DNA from: Arenimonas composti TR7-09 = DSM 18010
GTDB lineage: Bacteria > Pseudomonadota > Gammaproteobacteria > Xanthomonadales > Xanthomonadaceae
Direction of reading: 5' to 3'
DNA length: 64,000 nt
NCBI RefSeq assembly: GCF_000426365.1
Contig: NZ_AUFF01000002.1
Span: forward strand, 1-64,000
Part shown: in pieces, positions 43,102 to 51,617 of the stretch
Position numbering within the stretch: the stretch's first letter is position 1
Layout of the letters: each line of letters begins with the position of its first letter
Notes under the pieces: generated by a model
Database searches by the model: none
Told to the model about the DNA's origin: nothing
The model's input: only the letters and a program-made list of their open reading frames with translations
Program-made: the position numbers and the translations under genes

Positions 43102-43389
43102 TCAGTCGAAGGCCGAGGATAGTCCCGCGACGAGTACCGCGCCGGTGAATGCGGTCATCAGGATGGCACCGAGCACCGCCGGCGCGGTCGTCGTCAGTCC
43201 CGAGCCGCGGATCGCCAGGAAGGCGAGGAAGCCACACATCAGCGAAGCCGCCGGCAGCACGTACCAGCCCGGCTCGCCGCCGCCGCGCTGGGCGTCGATG
43301 TGGTGCAGGAACACCCCGGTCGTCACCAGCACGCAGCCCAGGCAGGCCACCGCGATGACCCAGGGGCGGCTGGGCGCGTGCGGCTTCAC
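43102..43389 (-). CDS. small membrane protein, 95 residues
   Basis: Three hydrophobic helices (WVIAVACLGCVLVTTGVFL, WYVLPAASLMCGFLAFLAI, APAVLGAILMTAFTGAVLVAG). GTG start overlaps the stop of the upstream lipoprotein gene (GTGA), implying coupling. Function unknown. 20 bp upstream of the CDF gene on the same strand, so the three may form one operon. Confidence 0.65.
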   Translation of the reverse strand: MKPHAPSRPWVIAVACLGCVLVTTGVFLHHIDAQRGGGEPGWYVLPAASLMCGFLAFLAIRGSGLTTTAPAVLGAILMTAFTGAVLVAGLSSAFD

Positions 43390-43718
43390 CAGTTGAAGAC
43401 GAACCGGATGATCTCGGGTGCCGCCTGCCCGTCGTTGAAGCGGACCGTGCATTCGACGACCTGCTTCGTCTCCGAGGCGAGGCCGGGTTCGATGACGATC
43501 GGCGCGGTCAGGAACTTGGTGCCTTCCTCGGCGTCGCGCATGCTCGCCGCCAGTGCGGCGACGTCCATCTCGTGGAGCTTGCCGTCGAGCTGGGCGACCG
43601 CGTGTTCCTCGCAGACCTTCGCCGCCGCTTCCGCGGGGCTGCCCCCGCCGGCGTCGCTTCCACCGCCGCCGCACCCGGCCATGAGCACGGTCGCCAACGA
43701 CACCAGCCAAATACGCAT
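43386..43718 (-). CDS. small lipoprotein, 110 residues
   Basis: Lipobox LMAGC at residues 12-16, then a Gly-rich spacer (GGGGSDAGGGS) and a folded part with two Cys (KVCEEHAV, VVECTVRF) that could form a disulfide. First gene of a possible lipoprotein/membrane protein/CDF operon. Family not recognised. Confidence 0.75.
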   Translation of the reverse strand: MRIWLVSLATVLMAGCGGGGSDAGGGSPAEAAAKVCEEHAVAQLDGKLHEMDVAALAASMRDAEEGTKFLTAPIVIEPGLASETKQVVECTVRFNDGQAAPEIIRFVFNW

Positions 43719-43873
43719 CCGACACCTCTCCGGTCGAAGCCCGGGCCTTGGGGGGAGGCGGGCGAAACTGCGAACGGGTTCAAATTAGCGCAAACACTCT
43801 AGTCGCGCCAATAGGACGAACGGCCGGGGCGGCGTCGGCGAGCGACGCCGTTCGCTGTCGGAGAAAGCGCCGC

Positions 43874-44803
43874 TCAGTAACGCGGCACGGACGGGTCGAT
43901 GTGCTGCGACCAGGCGTCGATGCCCCCCTCGACGTTGTACAGGTCGTGGAAACCCAGCCCGCGGAAGTACTCGGCCGCCTGGCGGCTGGAGTTGCCGTGG
44001 TGGCAGAGGAAGGCCAGCGGCAGGTCCTTCGGCAGCGCCTCGAGCCGCTCGCGGGTGGTCTCGTCGAGCACCTCGTGCGGATGCGGGAACGGCGCGATCG
44101 CGCGCGCCGACGCCGGGCGCACGTCGATCACGTCGATGCTGCCGGCGATCACGTGGTCGTGCAGCTGCTGCACCGTCATCGCCTTCACCGGCGGCGGCGC
44201 GTTCGGGTTGTGGATCGCCAGGCCGGCGCCGCGCGCGTCCTCGACCCAGTCGATGCGCAGTCCGCGGGCGCGCGGCACGCTGGCCAGGTCGAGATGGATG
44301 CGCAGGCCGCCGGCCTCGGCGACGATTTCCTGGCCGGTCGCCGGGCGCAGTTCGAAGCGCGCGTTGAAGCGCGGGTCGACCGCCAGGTGCAGCACGTCGC
44401 CGGCCTCGCCGTTGGCGAGCGCGCGGGCGATCGCCTCGGCCGCCGCCGGGGTGACGTCGATCCGCGGCGGCGTGCGGTCCGGCGCCGGCAGGCCGAGCGC
44501 CTCGTGCAGCTCGCCGCTGTTGTGCATCTGCTCGATGATGTCGCTGCCGCCGACCAGCTCGCCGCCGACGTACAGCTGCGGAATCGTCGGCCACTGGCCG
44601 TAGACCTTGATGCCCTCGCGCAGCTCCGGATCGGCCAGCACGTCGACGTGCGCGTAGCGGCCGATCAGGCTGTCGAGGATGCCCGCCGCCTTCGCCGAGA
44701 AGCCGCACTGCGGCGCGCCCGGGCGGCCTTTCATGAACAGCACGACGCGGTTGTCGCCGAGCAGCTGCTCGATGCGGGCGCGGGTTTCGGGGGACAGGGA
44801 CAT
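43874..44803 (-). CDS. monothiol glutaredoxin fused to an IscA-like and a rhodanese domain
   Basis: A 309-residue cytoplasmic three-domain protein. Residues 1-105 are a Grx4-type monothiol glutaredoxin with active site PQCGFSAKA and the GSH/[2Fe-2S]-binding WPTIPQLYVGGELVGGSDI region. Residues 115-200 resemble the HesB/IscA fold (IDVTPAAAEAIARAL, IDWVEDARGAGLAIHNPN region) but lack its Cys ligands. Residues 205-309 are a rhodanese (MTVQQLHDHVIAGSIDVIDVR region) with catalytic Cys in FLCHHGNSS. Grx4 proteins carry Fe-S clusters; the fusion suggests a link between sulfur transfer and cluster delivery. Confidence 0.88.
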   Translation of the reverse strand: MSLSPETRARIEQLLGDNRVVLFMKGRPGAPQCGFSAKAAGILDSLIGRYAHVDVLADPELREGIKVYGQWPTIPQLYVGGELVGGSDIIEQMHNSGELHEALGLPAPDRTPPRIDVTPAAAEAIARALANGEAGDVLHLAVDPRFNARFELRPATGQEIVAEAGGLRIHLDLASVPRARGLRIDWVEDARGAGLAIHNPNAPPPVKAMTVQQLHDHVIAGSIDVIDVRPASARAIAPFPHPHEVLDETTRERLEALPKDLPLAFLCHHGNSSRQAAEYFRGLGFHDLYNVEGGIDAWSQHIDPSVPRY

Positions 44804-44851
44804 GGGGGCTCCGGTAGGCGGTTCTTCGCTGGCCCCGATTCTACGCCCCCC

Positions 44852-44980
44852 TGTAGGAGCGGCTTCAGCCGCGATGCTTGTGGCCTGAAAAACATCGCGG
44901 CTGAAGCCGCTCCTACAGAGTCGGATCGCGGCTGAAGCCGCTCTTACACAGAAGCATCGCGGCTGAAGCCGCTCCTACAG
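44852..44980. repeat. REP cluster, four copies
   Basis: Forward copy TGTAGGAGCGGCTTCAGCCG at 44852; inverted copies ending TCCTACA at about 44893-44917, TCTTACA at 44924-44949, and TCCTACA at 44954-44980. The third has a C-to-T change that creates the stop codon of the GDSL hydrolase gene. Confidence 0.85.
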
Positions 44981-45621
44981 AGGGACGGGGGGAGGGGCGC
45001 CCCCAGCAGCCGCAGCACCACCGGCTCCGCGAGCCGTGCCCACTCGCCGTGCAGGTCCGCCGACGGATGCAGGCCATCGGCGGCGACCAGCACCGCCCCG
45101 CAGGCGCGCGAGACCGGGGCGATGTCGACGAAGGCGACGCCGCGGCGGGCGCATTCCGCCGCCGCGGCCGCGTTGAAGGCATCGAGCTCGGCGGCGATCC
45201 GCGCGGTGTCGCGGCCGCTGTCCTGGCCGAACGGGGTCACCCCCCAATCCGGGATCGCCAGCACGAACACGCGGTCCGGCCGATGCCCGGCGAGCGCGAT
45301 CGCGCGTGCCAGCAGCGCCGCGAACTGCTCGCTGTATTCGTCCAGCGGCCGGCCGCGGTACTGGTTGTTGACGCCGATCAGCAGCGAGACGAGGTCGAAG
45401 GTCCCGGTTCCGGCGTCATCCCCGGGAAGCGCCAGCCGGGCCGCATCCATCGCCGCCGCCAGCTCGTCGGTGGTCCAGCCGGTGGTCGCGAGGATGCGCG
45501 GTTCATCGATCGCGACGCCGTGCGCGCGCAGTCGCCGCGCCAGCTGCACCGGCCAGCGGCCGTGTTCCGGCACCGCTTCGCCGATCGTGTAGCTGTCACC
45601 GAGGGCGAGCCAGCTCGGCAC
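44944..45621 (-). CDS. SGNH/GDSL-family hydrolase
   Basis: A 225-residue esterase-like protein. Catalytic Ser is in LALGDSYTIGE near residue 9, the block III Asn in IGVNNQYRG, and the Asp-His pair in AADGLHPSADLHGEWA. There is no signal peptide. The GTG start (45621) is 3 bp after the stop of the aminotransferase. The final CRSGFSRDASV and the TAA are encoded inside a REP cluster: the original end was near PLPPS and has been extended by the repeat. Confidence 0.85.
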   Translation of the reverse strand: MPSWLALGDSYTIGEAVPEHGRWPVQLARRLRAHGVAIDEPRILATTGWTTDELAAAMDAARLALPGDDAGTGTFDLVSLLIGVNNQYRGRPLDEYSEQFAALLARAIALAGHRPDRVFVLAIPDWGVTPFGQDSGRDTARIAAELDAFNAAAAAECARRGVAFVDIAPVSRACGAVLVAADGLHPSADLHGEWARLAEPVVLRLLGAPLPPSLCRSGFSRDASV

Positions 45622-45623
45622 CG

Positions 45624-46868
45624 TCAGGCCACCCGCCGCTCCGCCACCCGCGCCGCCATCCGTTCCAGCAGCCGGTCGATGCGTGCGAAGACCTCGCGGA
45701 TCGTCGCCGCATCCGGCAGCAGGGTCACGCGGAAGTGGCGCGAGGCCGGCACGTTGAAGCCACTGCCCGGCACGACCAGCACGCTCTCCTGCTCGAGCAG
45801 TTCGAGCGCGAAGCGCTGGTCGTCGAAGTCGGCCGCGGCATCGCCGACCACCTGCGGGAAGGCGTACAGCGCGCCGGCGGGGGCGACCAGGGACAGGTGC
45901 CTGCTGGAGGCGCAGGCATCGATCACCGCCTGCCGCGAGGCGTGCAGGCGGCCGCCGGGCGCGGTCAGTTCGCGGATGGTTTCCGGGCCGTCGAGTGCCG
46001 CCGGCACCGCCGACTGCGCCGGCACGTTCGCGCACAGCCGCAGCGCGCTCAGCAGGTCGAGGGCGTGGTGGTAATCGCCGATCACCAGCGGATCACCGCT
46101 GAGCACGCCCCAGCCGACGCGCCAGCCGCAGGCCCGCCACACCTTCGACAGGCCGCCGAAGGTCAGGCAGGGCACGTCGCCGGCCAGCGGCGCCAGCGGG
46201 TTGAACTCGGCGCCGTCGTAGGTGATGCCGTCGTAGATCTCGTCGGCCATCAGCAGCAGGCGGTGGCGGGCGGCGATGTCGACCAGCACGCGCAGGAGTT
46301 CCGGCGGGTAGTTGGCGCCGGTCGGGTTGTTCGGGTTGATCACGACCAGGGCGCGGGTGCGCGGGGTGATCAGGGCCTCGATCGCGGCGGGCTCGGGCAG
46401 GAAGCCGTGCTCCGGCGTGCACGGGTAATAGACCGGGCGGCCCTGGTTGAGGATCGTCGCGGCGCTCCACAGCGGGTAATCGGGGCTGGGCAGCAGCACT
46501 TCGTCGCCCGGGTCGAGCAGGGCGCGCAGCGAGATGTCGATCAGCTCGCTGACGCCGTTGCCGACGAAGATCCGCTCGGCACTGGCGTTCGGGGTGCCGC
46601 GGCGGCGGTGGAAGTCGGCGAGCGCCTCGCGCGCGGCCGGCAATCCCTGCTGGTGGGTGTAGGCATCGGCCCCGGCCAGGCCCGCGACGACCGCCTGCTG
46701 CAGATGCTCCGGCGCGCGGAAGCCGAAGGCGCCGGGATTGCCGATGTTGAGCCGGATCAGCTCCCGGCCCTGACCCTGCAGTTCGTGGGCGCGGCGGGAC
46801 AGTTCGCCGCGGATGTCGTAGCGGACCTCGCGCAGGCTCTCGCGGGTCGGCAGGGGCGGGTGATGCAT
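45624..46868 (-). CDS. PLP-dependent aminotransferase, class I (alanine/aspartate type)
   Basis: A 414-residue cytoplasmic aminotransferase. Family segments: RLNIGNPGAFGF near residue 40, NPNNPTGANYP near residue 178, YDGITYDG, and the PLP Lys in FGGLSKVWRACGWRVGW near residue 244, and the C-terminal PGSGFNVPASRHFRVTLL region with the carboxylate Arg. The pattern is close to AlaA-type glutamate-pyruvate transaminases. Stop overlaps the region before the GDSL gene, with which it forms an operon. Confidence 0.9.
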   Translation of the reverse strand: MHHPPLPTRESLREVRYDIRGELSRRAHELQGQGRELIRLNIGNPGAFGFRAPEHLQQAVVAGLAGADAYTHQQGLPAAREALADFHRRRGTPNASAERIFVGNGVSELIDISLRALLDPGDEVLLPSPDYPLWSAATILNQGRPVYYPCTPEHGFLPEPAAIEALITPRTRALVVINPNNPTGANYPPELLRVLVDIAARHRLLLMADEIYDGITYDGAEFNPLAPLAGDVPCLTFGGLSKVWRACGWRVGWGVLSGDPLVIGDYHHALDLLSALRLCANVPAQSAVPAALDGPETIRELTAPGGRLHASRQAVIDACASSRHLSLVAPAGALYAFPQVVGDAAADFDDQRFALELLEQESVLVVPGSGFNVPASRHFRVTLLPDAATIREVFARIDRLLERMAARVAERRVA

Positions 46869-46937
46869 CGGGACGGGCGCCGGTTTCGGGGTGTTAGCGG
46901 AATCTTAACGTCAGGTTCTGGCAATTCGGCGGCAAGA

Positions 46938-47019
46938 AACCGGGGTCGGAGTACTTTTTCCGCCGATCCAGCCCGGCAAATGGCCGAAATCGCGGGGAAA
47001 AAGTACTCTGACCCCAGTT
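46938..47019. repeat. palindromic element GGGGTC(A/G)GAGTACTTTTTCC
   Basis: Arm 46940-46963 (CGGGGTCGGAGTACTTTTTC...) and arm 46994-47019 pair with one or two mismatches around a 30-nt centre. The right end touches the ATG of rsgA, so no ribosome-binding site of normal form exists there; the element occupies the whole intergenic region between the divergent aminotransferase and rsgA genes. Confidence 0.8.
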
Positions 47020-48081
47020 ATGAACCCACTGACCGCGATCGGCTGGCCCGACGACGACGACCCCGCCCGCCAGGCCGCCCTCGCCGCCGTGCCCGACGGC
47101 CGCCTGGCCCGCGTGGTCGGCCAGCACCGCAGCGCCTACGAGGTCGCCACCGGCCCGGACGCGCTGCGCAAGGTGCAGCCGCCGGTGCCTTGGACCCGCC
47201 CGCGCTTTCCGCCCGAGGAGCGCGCCGCGGTCGGCGACTGGGTCGTGCTCGACGCCCACGGACGCGAAATCGCCGCGCTGCTGCCGCGCCGCAGCCTGCT
47301 CAAGCGCGGCGCCGCCGGTGAGCACCACCGCCAGCAGCTGATCGCCGCGAACGTCGACCATGTGCTGGTCGTCGTCGGCCTCGACCAGGACTTCAACCCG
47401 CGCCGCATCGAACGCTATCTCGTGCTGATCCGCGCCAGCGGCGCCGATCCGGTGCTGGTGCTGACCAAGGCCGACCAGTGCGAAATCGTCGACGACTGCG
47501 TCGCCCTGCTCGACGAGGTCGCCGCCAGCGGCGTGCCGATCCATCCGGTCAACGCCAAGGATCCGGAATCGCTGCGCGTGCTGCAGCCGTACCTGGGTCC
47601 GGGACGGACCGTCGTGCTGGTCGGCAGCTCCGGCGCCGGCAAGTCGACGCTGACCAACACCCTGCTCGGCCGCGAGAAGATGAAGACCAATGCGGTGCGC
47701 GCCAACGACTCGCGCGGCCGCCACACCACCACCAGCCGGGTGCTGACGCCGCTGCCGCAGGGCGGCTGCCTGATCGACACGCCGGGCATGCGCGAACTGA
47801 AGATGAGCGGCGACGAGGACGTCGTCGACAGCTTCGACGACGTCGAGGCGATCGCCGTGAACTGCCGCTTCCGCGACTGCGCCCACGGCGACGAGCCCGG
47901 CTGCGCGGTGCAGGCCGCGATCGAGGACGGCAGCCTCGACGAAGCCCGCTACCGCAACTACGTGAAGCTGCGCGACGAACAGGAAGCCGCGCAGGTCACG
48001 CTGGCACAGCGCCGCGCCGAGGCGCGCAGCGCCAACAAGGCGTTCGGCAAGCGCCTGAAGGACAAGTATGGAAGGCGCTGA
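47020..48081 (+). CDS. rsgA: ribosome small-subunit biogenesis GTPase RsgA
   Basis: A 353-residue circularly permuted GTPase that matures 30S subunits. An OB fold at the N-terminus (GRLARVVGQHRSAYEV) precedes the GTPase with G4 LTKADQ near residue 148, G5 VNAKD, then G1 GSSGAGKSTLTN near residue 207, and G3 DTPGMREL; the C-terminal zinc knuckle has CRFRDCAHGDEPGC. The order G4-G5-G1-G3 is diagnostic. It follows a palindromic element directly, and overlaps the next gene by 14 bp. Confidence 0.95.
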   Translation: MNPLTAIGWPDDDDPARQAALAAVPDGRLARVVGQHRSAYEVATGPDALRKVQPPVPWTRPRFPPEERAAVGDWVVLDAHGREIAALLPRRSLLKRGAAGEHHRQQLIAANVDHVLVVVGLDQDFNPRRIERYLVLIRASGADPVLVLTKADQCEIVDDCVALLDEVAASGVPIHPVNAKDPESLRVLQPYLGPGRTVVLVGSSGAGKSTLTNTLLGREKMKTNAVRANDSRGRHTTTSRVLTPLPQGGCLIDTPGMRELKMSGDEDVVDSFDDVEAIAVNCRFRDCAHGDEPGCAVQAAIEDGSLDEARYRNYVKLRDEQEAAQVTLAQRRAEARSANKAFGKRLKDKYGRR

Positions 48082-48667
48082 AATCCGCGGCCGTCGCGGC
48101 GGCCGGCCCGCGCGCCCGCCGGGCGCCCCGCCGGCGCGCCTGCTCGCCGCCACGCTGCTGCTCGCGCTGCTGCCCGCGCTGCTGTCGGCCTGCGCGAGCA
48201 TCCCGCTGTCGACGATGTGGAAACTGCGCGGCTTCGACGCGCAGACGCTGATGCAGCTCGATCCCGCCGACCTGCGCGTCGCGACCACGCTCGTGCCGCA
48301 GGTGCAGATCCTTCCCGACAGCGTGCGACTGACGCTCGCGCTGAGCCGCGACGACGGGGACGACGTGCGCCACGAATTCGCGCTCGAGTCCCGCAACCAG
48401 GCCGGGCCGGACGCGCGGTTGCCCTGGCAGGTGTGGGCGCTCGACGCCGACGGCCGCCGTGGATTCGCCGACGTGCAACGGGCACTGCGCGCGGCCGACG
48501 CCGGCGACGCCGCGCCCTTCACCGGCGCGAGCTTCAACGTCGCGCTGAAGCCGGAGTTCGGCGAGGACCCGCCCGCCGTGCTGCGCATGACGGTGCAGCT
48601 TCAGCTCGACCGCGTCGACGGCTGGTTCGTGCTGATCGACGACCACGCGATCCCGGTCACGCGATGA
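48068..48667 (+). CDS. lipoprotein, 199 residues
   Basis: Starts at ATG 48068 inside the end of rsgA. A basic Arg/Pro-rich lead is followed by a long hydrophobic segment and the lipobox LLSAC near residue 42. The mature part is beta-rich (VRLTLALSRDDGDDVRHEFAL region, VLRMTVQLQLDRVDGWFVLIDD region). A start further downstream (for instance a GTG/ATG near the hydrophobic segment) is possible. Coupled by ATGA to the DUF1704 gene, so the two may work together at the envelope. Family not recognised. Confidence 0.7.
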   Translation: MEGAEIRGRRGGRPARPPGAPPARLLAATLLLALLPALLSACASIPLSTMWKLRGFDAQTLMQLDPADLRVATTLVPQVQILPDSVRLTLALSRDDGDDVRHEFALESRNQAGPDARLPWQVWALDADGRRGFADVQRALRAADAGDAAPFTGASFNVALKPEFGEDPPAVLRMTVQLQLDRVDGWFVLIDDHAIPVTR

Positions 48668-49929
48668 CCGCACTCGACGCCGGACTGCAGGCCCTGGCCG
48701 CGCTCGACGACCGCCTCGTCGCGGCGACGCGCTCGATCCGCCTGCTGCAGTCGGTCAGCTGGCCGGCGCACGTGCAGGGCGAGTTCCTCGCCGGCTGGCG
48801 GCAACGCCGGCACGCGCTGCCGCGGATCGAATTCCCGAAACTCGACTACGGCGCAGAACGCGCCGAACTCGAGGCGGTCGTCGCCGCCACGTCGGGATCC
48901 GAGCACCCGCTCGCGACCTACCTGCAGCGCACCGCGCAGAGCTGGATCGTCGCGACCCGGCTGCTGGAAGCGCTCGGCACGCCCGAAGTCTGCGAACACT
49001 CGACGGCGCTGTTCGGCCGCCCCGGCGACGCCCTGCCCGGCGAGGGCCCGACCAACCTCGACGCCGCCCGCCACTTCATCGGCGTCGCCGACGAACTCGA
49101 CGGCGAACTGCACGGCGCCGAGGCCGATTACGTGCTCAGCGCCGAGACCGTGCAGGCCGAGCTGCAGGCCGCGCTCGACGGATTCTTCGTGCACCACCGG
49201 GTGTCGGTCGAACTGGACCCCGACCTGATCGCCAAGGCCGCCGCCGGCCCGACCCGCATCCGCCTGCGCAGCGCCACCGGCTTCACCGAATACGACCGCC
49301 ACCAGCTGCTCGAGCACGAGGCCTTCGTGCATTCGCTGACCGGCCTCAACGGCCGCGAGCAGCCGCATTTCCGCTCGTTGTCGCGCTCGTCGCCGCGGGT
49401 CACCGCGACCCAGGAAGGGCTGGCGACCTTCGCCGAACTGATCACCGGCGCGATCGACATCGAGCGCATGAAGCGCATCAGCCTGCGCATCGTCGCGATC
49501 GACATGGCGATCCGGGGCGCCGACTTCATCGAGGTCTTCCGCTTCTTCCTCGACGCCGGCCAGACCGAGACCGACAGCTTCGCCTCGGCGCAGCGCGTGT
49601 TCCGCGGCGTGCCGGTGACCGGCGGCGCCGCCTTCACCAAGGACACCGTCTACCTGCACGGTCTGCTCAGCGTGCACACCTTCTTCCGCTGGAGCCTGCG
49701 CCACCGCCGGCTGCGCCTGACCCGGCTGCTGTTCGCCGGCAAGATGACGCTGCAGGACGTGTTCGCGTTCGAGCCGCTGTTCGACGCCGGCGTGCTCGCC
49801 GAGCCGCTCTATGTGCCGCCGTGGATCCAGCGCGCCAACGGCCTCGCGGGCATGCTGGCCTTCTCGCTGTTCGCCAACCGCATCCGCCTCGACCGCGTCG
49901 AAGCCGACGACCTCGTCCTCGGCTTCTGA
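48664..49929 (+). CDS. DUF1704/MATCAP-like putative zinc carboxypeptidase (QEGLA protein)
   Basis: A 421-residue protein of the family known as flavohemoglobin-expression-modulating QEGLA-motif proteins. Key motifs are HEAFVH (HExxxH) in LLEHEAFVHSLTG near residue 216 and TQEGLATFAE near residue 249, the zinc-binding pattern of human MATCAP1 (a tubulin tyrosine carboxypeptidase). The three residues between HE and H are unusual among metalloproteases. No signal peptide. ATG overlaps the lipoprotein stop. Substrate in bacteria unknown; peptidase function is inference from the eukaryotic relatives. Confidence 0.85.
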   Translation: MTALDAGLQALAALDDRLVAATRSIRLLQSVSWPAHVQGEFLAGWRQRRHALPRIEFPKLDYGAERAELEAVVAATSGSEHPLATYLQRTAQSWIVATRLLEALGTPEVCEHSTALFGRPGDALPGEGPTNLDAARHFIGVADELDGELHGAEADYVLSAETVQAELQAALDGFFVHHRVSVELDPDLIAKAAAGPTRIRLRSATGFTEYDRHQLLEHEAFVHSLTGLNGREQPHFRSLSRSSPRVTATQEGLATFAELITGAIDIERMKRISLRIVAIDMAIRGADFIEVFRFFLDAGQTETDSFASAQRVFRGVPVTGGAAFTKDTVYLHGLLSVHTFFRWSLRHRRLRLTRLLFAGKMTLQDVFAFEPLFDAGVLAEPLYVPPWIQRANGLAGMLAFSLFANRIRLDRVEADDLVLGF

Positions 49930-50087
49930 CGGATTCGACAACGGATCGAAGCCGATCAAAGCCGATTCGGGGGGCGCGGCCGCGAGCGCGCTGGGCTACG
50001 GAAATCAAGCCGCGCCGTCATCGGACCGGATCGCCGACCTCGCAGCCACGACGCGCCAGATCGGCTGTTATCGGCCGTGATCCGTCG

Positions 50088-51485
50088 TCACTGCTCCCGC
50101 TGTTCGAGCGTCCCGCTGTCGGTGATCACGTGGTCGGCGAGGTCGGCGCTGTCGACGAGTTGCACGCGGTCGGCGATGACGGTGCCGTGCCAGTGCGGGA
50201 TCTGGTGGGTGAGGCGGCGGTAGAGCCAGGCCTCGTCGGGCGGCGCATGCAGGTAAAGCGGACGGACGCGGCCGGGCTGCGCGTCGAGGGTGGCGGCGAG
50301 CGCGGGCAGGAAGACCGCCGCGCGTTCGCCGGCCGCGCGCATGCCGCGCTGCACGTTGGCGCCGTGCCAGAGCGCCAGTGCCGCGAACACCAGCACGAAG
50401 ACCCGCGCGCTGCGCCCCAGGCGCGGCCAGGCCAGCGCCACCAGCGCTGCGCACCAGGCCGAGAAGGCGTAGCCGTACTGGTTCGCCGTCATGCCGATCG
50501 CCAGCACCGGGGCCAGCCACAGCGTGCCGCCGAGCACCAGCACCAGGGCCAGCCGCAGCCCGGCGGCGCGCGCGACCGCTGTCCACAGCGCGCTCCAGAA
50601 TGCCGCCGCCAGCACCAGCGCGCCGGTCGGCGCCCGCCACAGGCCGGCGATCTCGAAGGTCGACGTGCGCGGCACGAACAGGTGATAGGCGAACCAGTTC
50701 GCCGGGATCTGCGCCGGCACCAGCGCATAGGCCGGCTCGGCCGCGCCGGCGGCGAGCAGCGCCGGCAGCCGCAGCGCCAGGTAGAGCCCGCACGCCGTCG
50801 TGGCGCCGGCCGTCGCCGCCGCGAACACCCGCGGCCGCGGCCACGCGGCCCAGCACAGCGCCAGCACCGGCGCGAAGGCCAGCGCCGATTCCTTCGCGGC
50901 GAGCGCGAGCGCGGTGGCGGCGAAGGCGAGGCTCGCGACCTGCCACGCCGGCCAGCCGCGCCCGCTCGCGAACGCCGACGGCGCGCCGCGCGCGCTGGCC
51001 AGCCCATGCGCGAGCCCGAGTCCGATCGCGACCACGAGCAGGTCGGCGAGTGTCGCCACCCAGCCGTGCACGTAGACCGCGTACGGCCCGAGCGCGAACA
51101 CCAGCGCCGCGCCGACGGCGACGCCGTGGCCACTGCCGAGCCGCACCAGCACGGCCGCCAGCAGCGCCGCGTTCGCACTGCCGGCCAGCACCCACAGCGC
51201 ATGCCAGGCCGGCGGCGCGGCGAACAGCGCCCGCGCCAGCCACAGCCAGAGCTGGAAGGTCAGCGGCCGCCACTGCACCGCCCCGAGCGCCGTCCAGTCC
51301 ACCGCCGGCAGCGGCCCGGACGCGGCCGCGCGTGCGCCCCACTGCAGCTCGTCGTGGCTGAACCAGCCGGGATTGGTCGCCAGCGTCCACTGCGCCAGCG
51401 CCGCGAGCAGCAGGCTCGCGAGCGCGGCCGGCACCGGCGCGGCGGGCGGCCGCGGCGGGTGCAGCGTGGCGGGGCGAAGGGCCAT
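50088..51485 (-). CDS. polytopic membrane protein, GT-C-like
   Basis: A 465-residue protein with about ten membrane helices. The first periplasmic loop has the acidic sequence SHDELQWGAR, similar in place to the catalytic loop of GT-C glycosyltransferases (PMT/ArnT type), and a soluble C-terminal part of about 90 residues follows the last helix. A lipid-linked sugar transferase is possible but not proven. Single gene, divergent from maeB with 132 bp between. The stretch 49930-50087 downstream of it holds nothing recognisable. Confidence 0.7.
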   Translation of the reverse strand: MALRPATLHPPRPPAAPVPAALASLLLAALAQWTLATNPGWFSHDELQWGARAAASGPLPAVDWTALGAVQWRPLTFQLWLWLARALFAAPPAWHALWVLAGSANAALLAAVLVRLGSGHGVAVGAALVFALGPYAVYVHGWVATLADLLVVAIGLGLAHGLASARGAPSAFASGRGWPAWQVASLAFAATALALAAKESALAFAPVLALCWAAWPRPRVFAAATAGATTACGLYLALRLPALLAAGAAEPAYALVPAQIPANWFAYHLFVPRTSTFEIAGLWRAPTGALVLAAAFWSALWTAVARAAGLRLALVLVLGGTLWLAPVLAIGMTANQYGYAFSAWCAALVALAWPRLGRSARVFVLVFAALALWHGANVQRGMRAAGERAAVFLPALAATLDAQPGRVRPLYLHAPPDEAWLYRRLTHQIPHWHGTVIADRVQLVDSADLADHVITDSGTLEQREQ

Positions 51486-51617
51486 CGCGGTTTCCTTGCG
51501 AAAGGCCGAGATCGTAGCCGCTGGCGGGCCCACACCGGCGCGCGCCCGGCCCCCCGGGGGCAGGGGAGCTACAATCACGGGCCCTCGCGGCATCCCCTCG
51601 CCGCGCCGAAGTCAGAC

